NCBI GenBank assembly: GCA_017401985.1
Contig: JAFPNK010000057.1
Location: forward strand, 1 to 34,675
DNA: 34,675 bases
Source of the DNA: Paludibacteraceae bacterium
GTDB taxonomy: Bacteria; Bacteroidota; Bacteroidia; Bacteroidales; Paludibacteraceae
Direction of reading: 5' to 3'
Positions 34,392 to 34,675 of the stretch are shown here, piece after piece. Within the stretch, counting starts at the first letter, position 1; each line of letters begins with the position of its first letter. Under the pieces are notes generated by a model. The model was not told where the DNA came from and did not search any database. It saw only the letters and a program-made list of their open reading frames with translations. Made by a program: the position numbers and the translations under genes.

Positions 34392-34675
34392 TTATTTTTT
34401 GATGTTATAATTGGTACTATTGTCGATAAATGTGACGTTCGAGCCCACTATTTTGACCTCCGAAGTGCTTTGTACCGCTTGTAATTGGTGTTCGAGGTCT
34501 TGCACTTTATGCTTCAGTTCTTCTACTTGGGCATTCGGGTCATCTATCTGCTTCATGATACGTGCGGTCTCCATAAGGACGGCAATAATCTTGCGATAAT
34601 GCTCTATATCATCGAATTCCAATTTCCGTCCCTTGCGGTCCTTTAGCCATTTTTGTGCAGGCTGATAGCCGCCGA
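34392..34675 (-). CDS. C-terminal end of a probable type ISP restriction-modification enzyme, partial
   Basis: The frame is open to the window edge (94 codons seen), so the start is outside. The upstream part reads GGYQPAQKWLKDRKGR followed by KLEFDDIEHYRKIIAVLMETARIMKQID, which I recognise as the end of the C-terminal specificity domain of type ISP single-chain restriction-modification enzymes and related N6-adenine methylases. After it comes a short coiled coil (NAQVEELKHKVQDLEHQLQAVQ) and a beta-like tail (VKIVGSNVTFIDNSTNYNIKK) not usual for the family. If correct, it belongs to a defence locus lying mostly outside the window. Confidence 0.6.
   Translation of the reverse strand, partial: GGYQPAQKWLKDRKGRKLEFDDIEHYRKIIAVLMETARIMKQIDDPNAQVEELKHKVQDLEHQLQAVQSTSEVKIVGSNVTFIDNSTNYNIKK

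Overview
The window looks like the chromosome of a member of the Bacteroidales. Four things point there: eight promoters of the Bacteroidetes type (a -33 TTG/TTTG, a 19-20 base spacer, and a -7 TAnnTTTG box); lineage-typical families (DUF3078, DUF4292, a 1116-residue SecA, an IgGFc-binding-type surface protein, a BspA-type leucine-rich-repeat protein); a type IX secretion C-terminal sorting signal; and signal peptides or lipoboxes on many products. The family or genus cannot be fixed from the sequence alone. No rRNA, tRNA, CRISPR array or complete prophage was seen. No stretch longer than about 300 bases lacks a gene; the longest gaps (about 190-280 bases) hold promoters, short repeats or a candidate small RNA.

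Layout. 1-3696 (+): nadK, lgt, fmt and an HD-domain hydrolase. 3708-8253 (-): secA followed by a DUF3078 protein. 8471-17327 (+): a long, tightly packed run (lipid kinase, dut, TPR protein, DUF4292 lipoprotein, EnvC-like protein, FKBP lipoprotein, Rieske-like lipoprotein, short rimM, TrmH/SpoU methyltransferase, U32 peptidase split from its C-terminal cysteine segment, pectinesterase-like enzyme) in which genes overlap or are nearly contiguous. 17328-18663 (-): nadC and a small lipoprotein. 18736-22164 (+): an outer-membrane barrel, a lipase-like lipoprotein, a fibronectin-like lipoprotein and rlmH. 22165-25926 (-): a DHH phosphoesterase, an EF-hand membrane protein and an M23/LysM peptidase. 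26116-33154 (+): a BspA-like protein, then a three-gene coupled surface operon that includes a 1239-residue T9SS cargo protein. 33155-34675: a promoter plus terminator framing a possible small RNA, a RAYT-type HUH transposase with two matching REP-like palindromes, and the C-terminal end of what looks like a type ISP restriction-modification enzyme running off the window.

The most unusual signal is a set of degenerate tandem repeats, mostly of 7-base units, scattered about every 2-3 kb. They sit at gene junctions (where they supply stop and start codons), in signal-peptide codons, in one promoter, and inside six reading frames. In four unrelated proteins they encode the same type of peptide (xGERLxVxG), and the unit that would put TGA in frame always carries GTT instead of GTG. 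A second repeat, about 40 bases long, lies inside two unrelated genes in opposite orientations and keeps both frames open. Together with the RAYT and its palindromes, this suggests a genome in which small repeats repeatedly enter genes and are tolerated.
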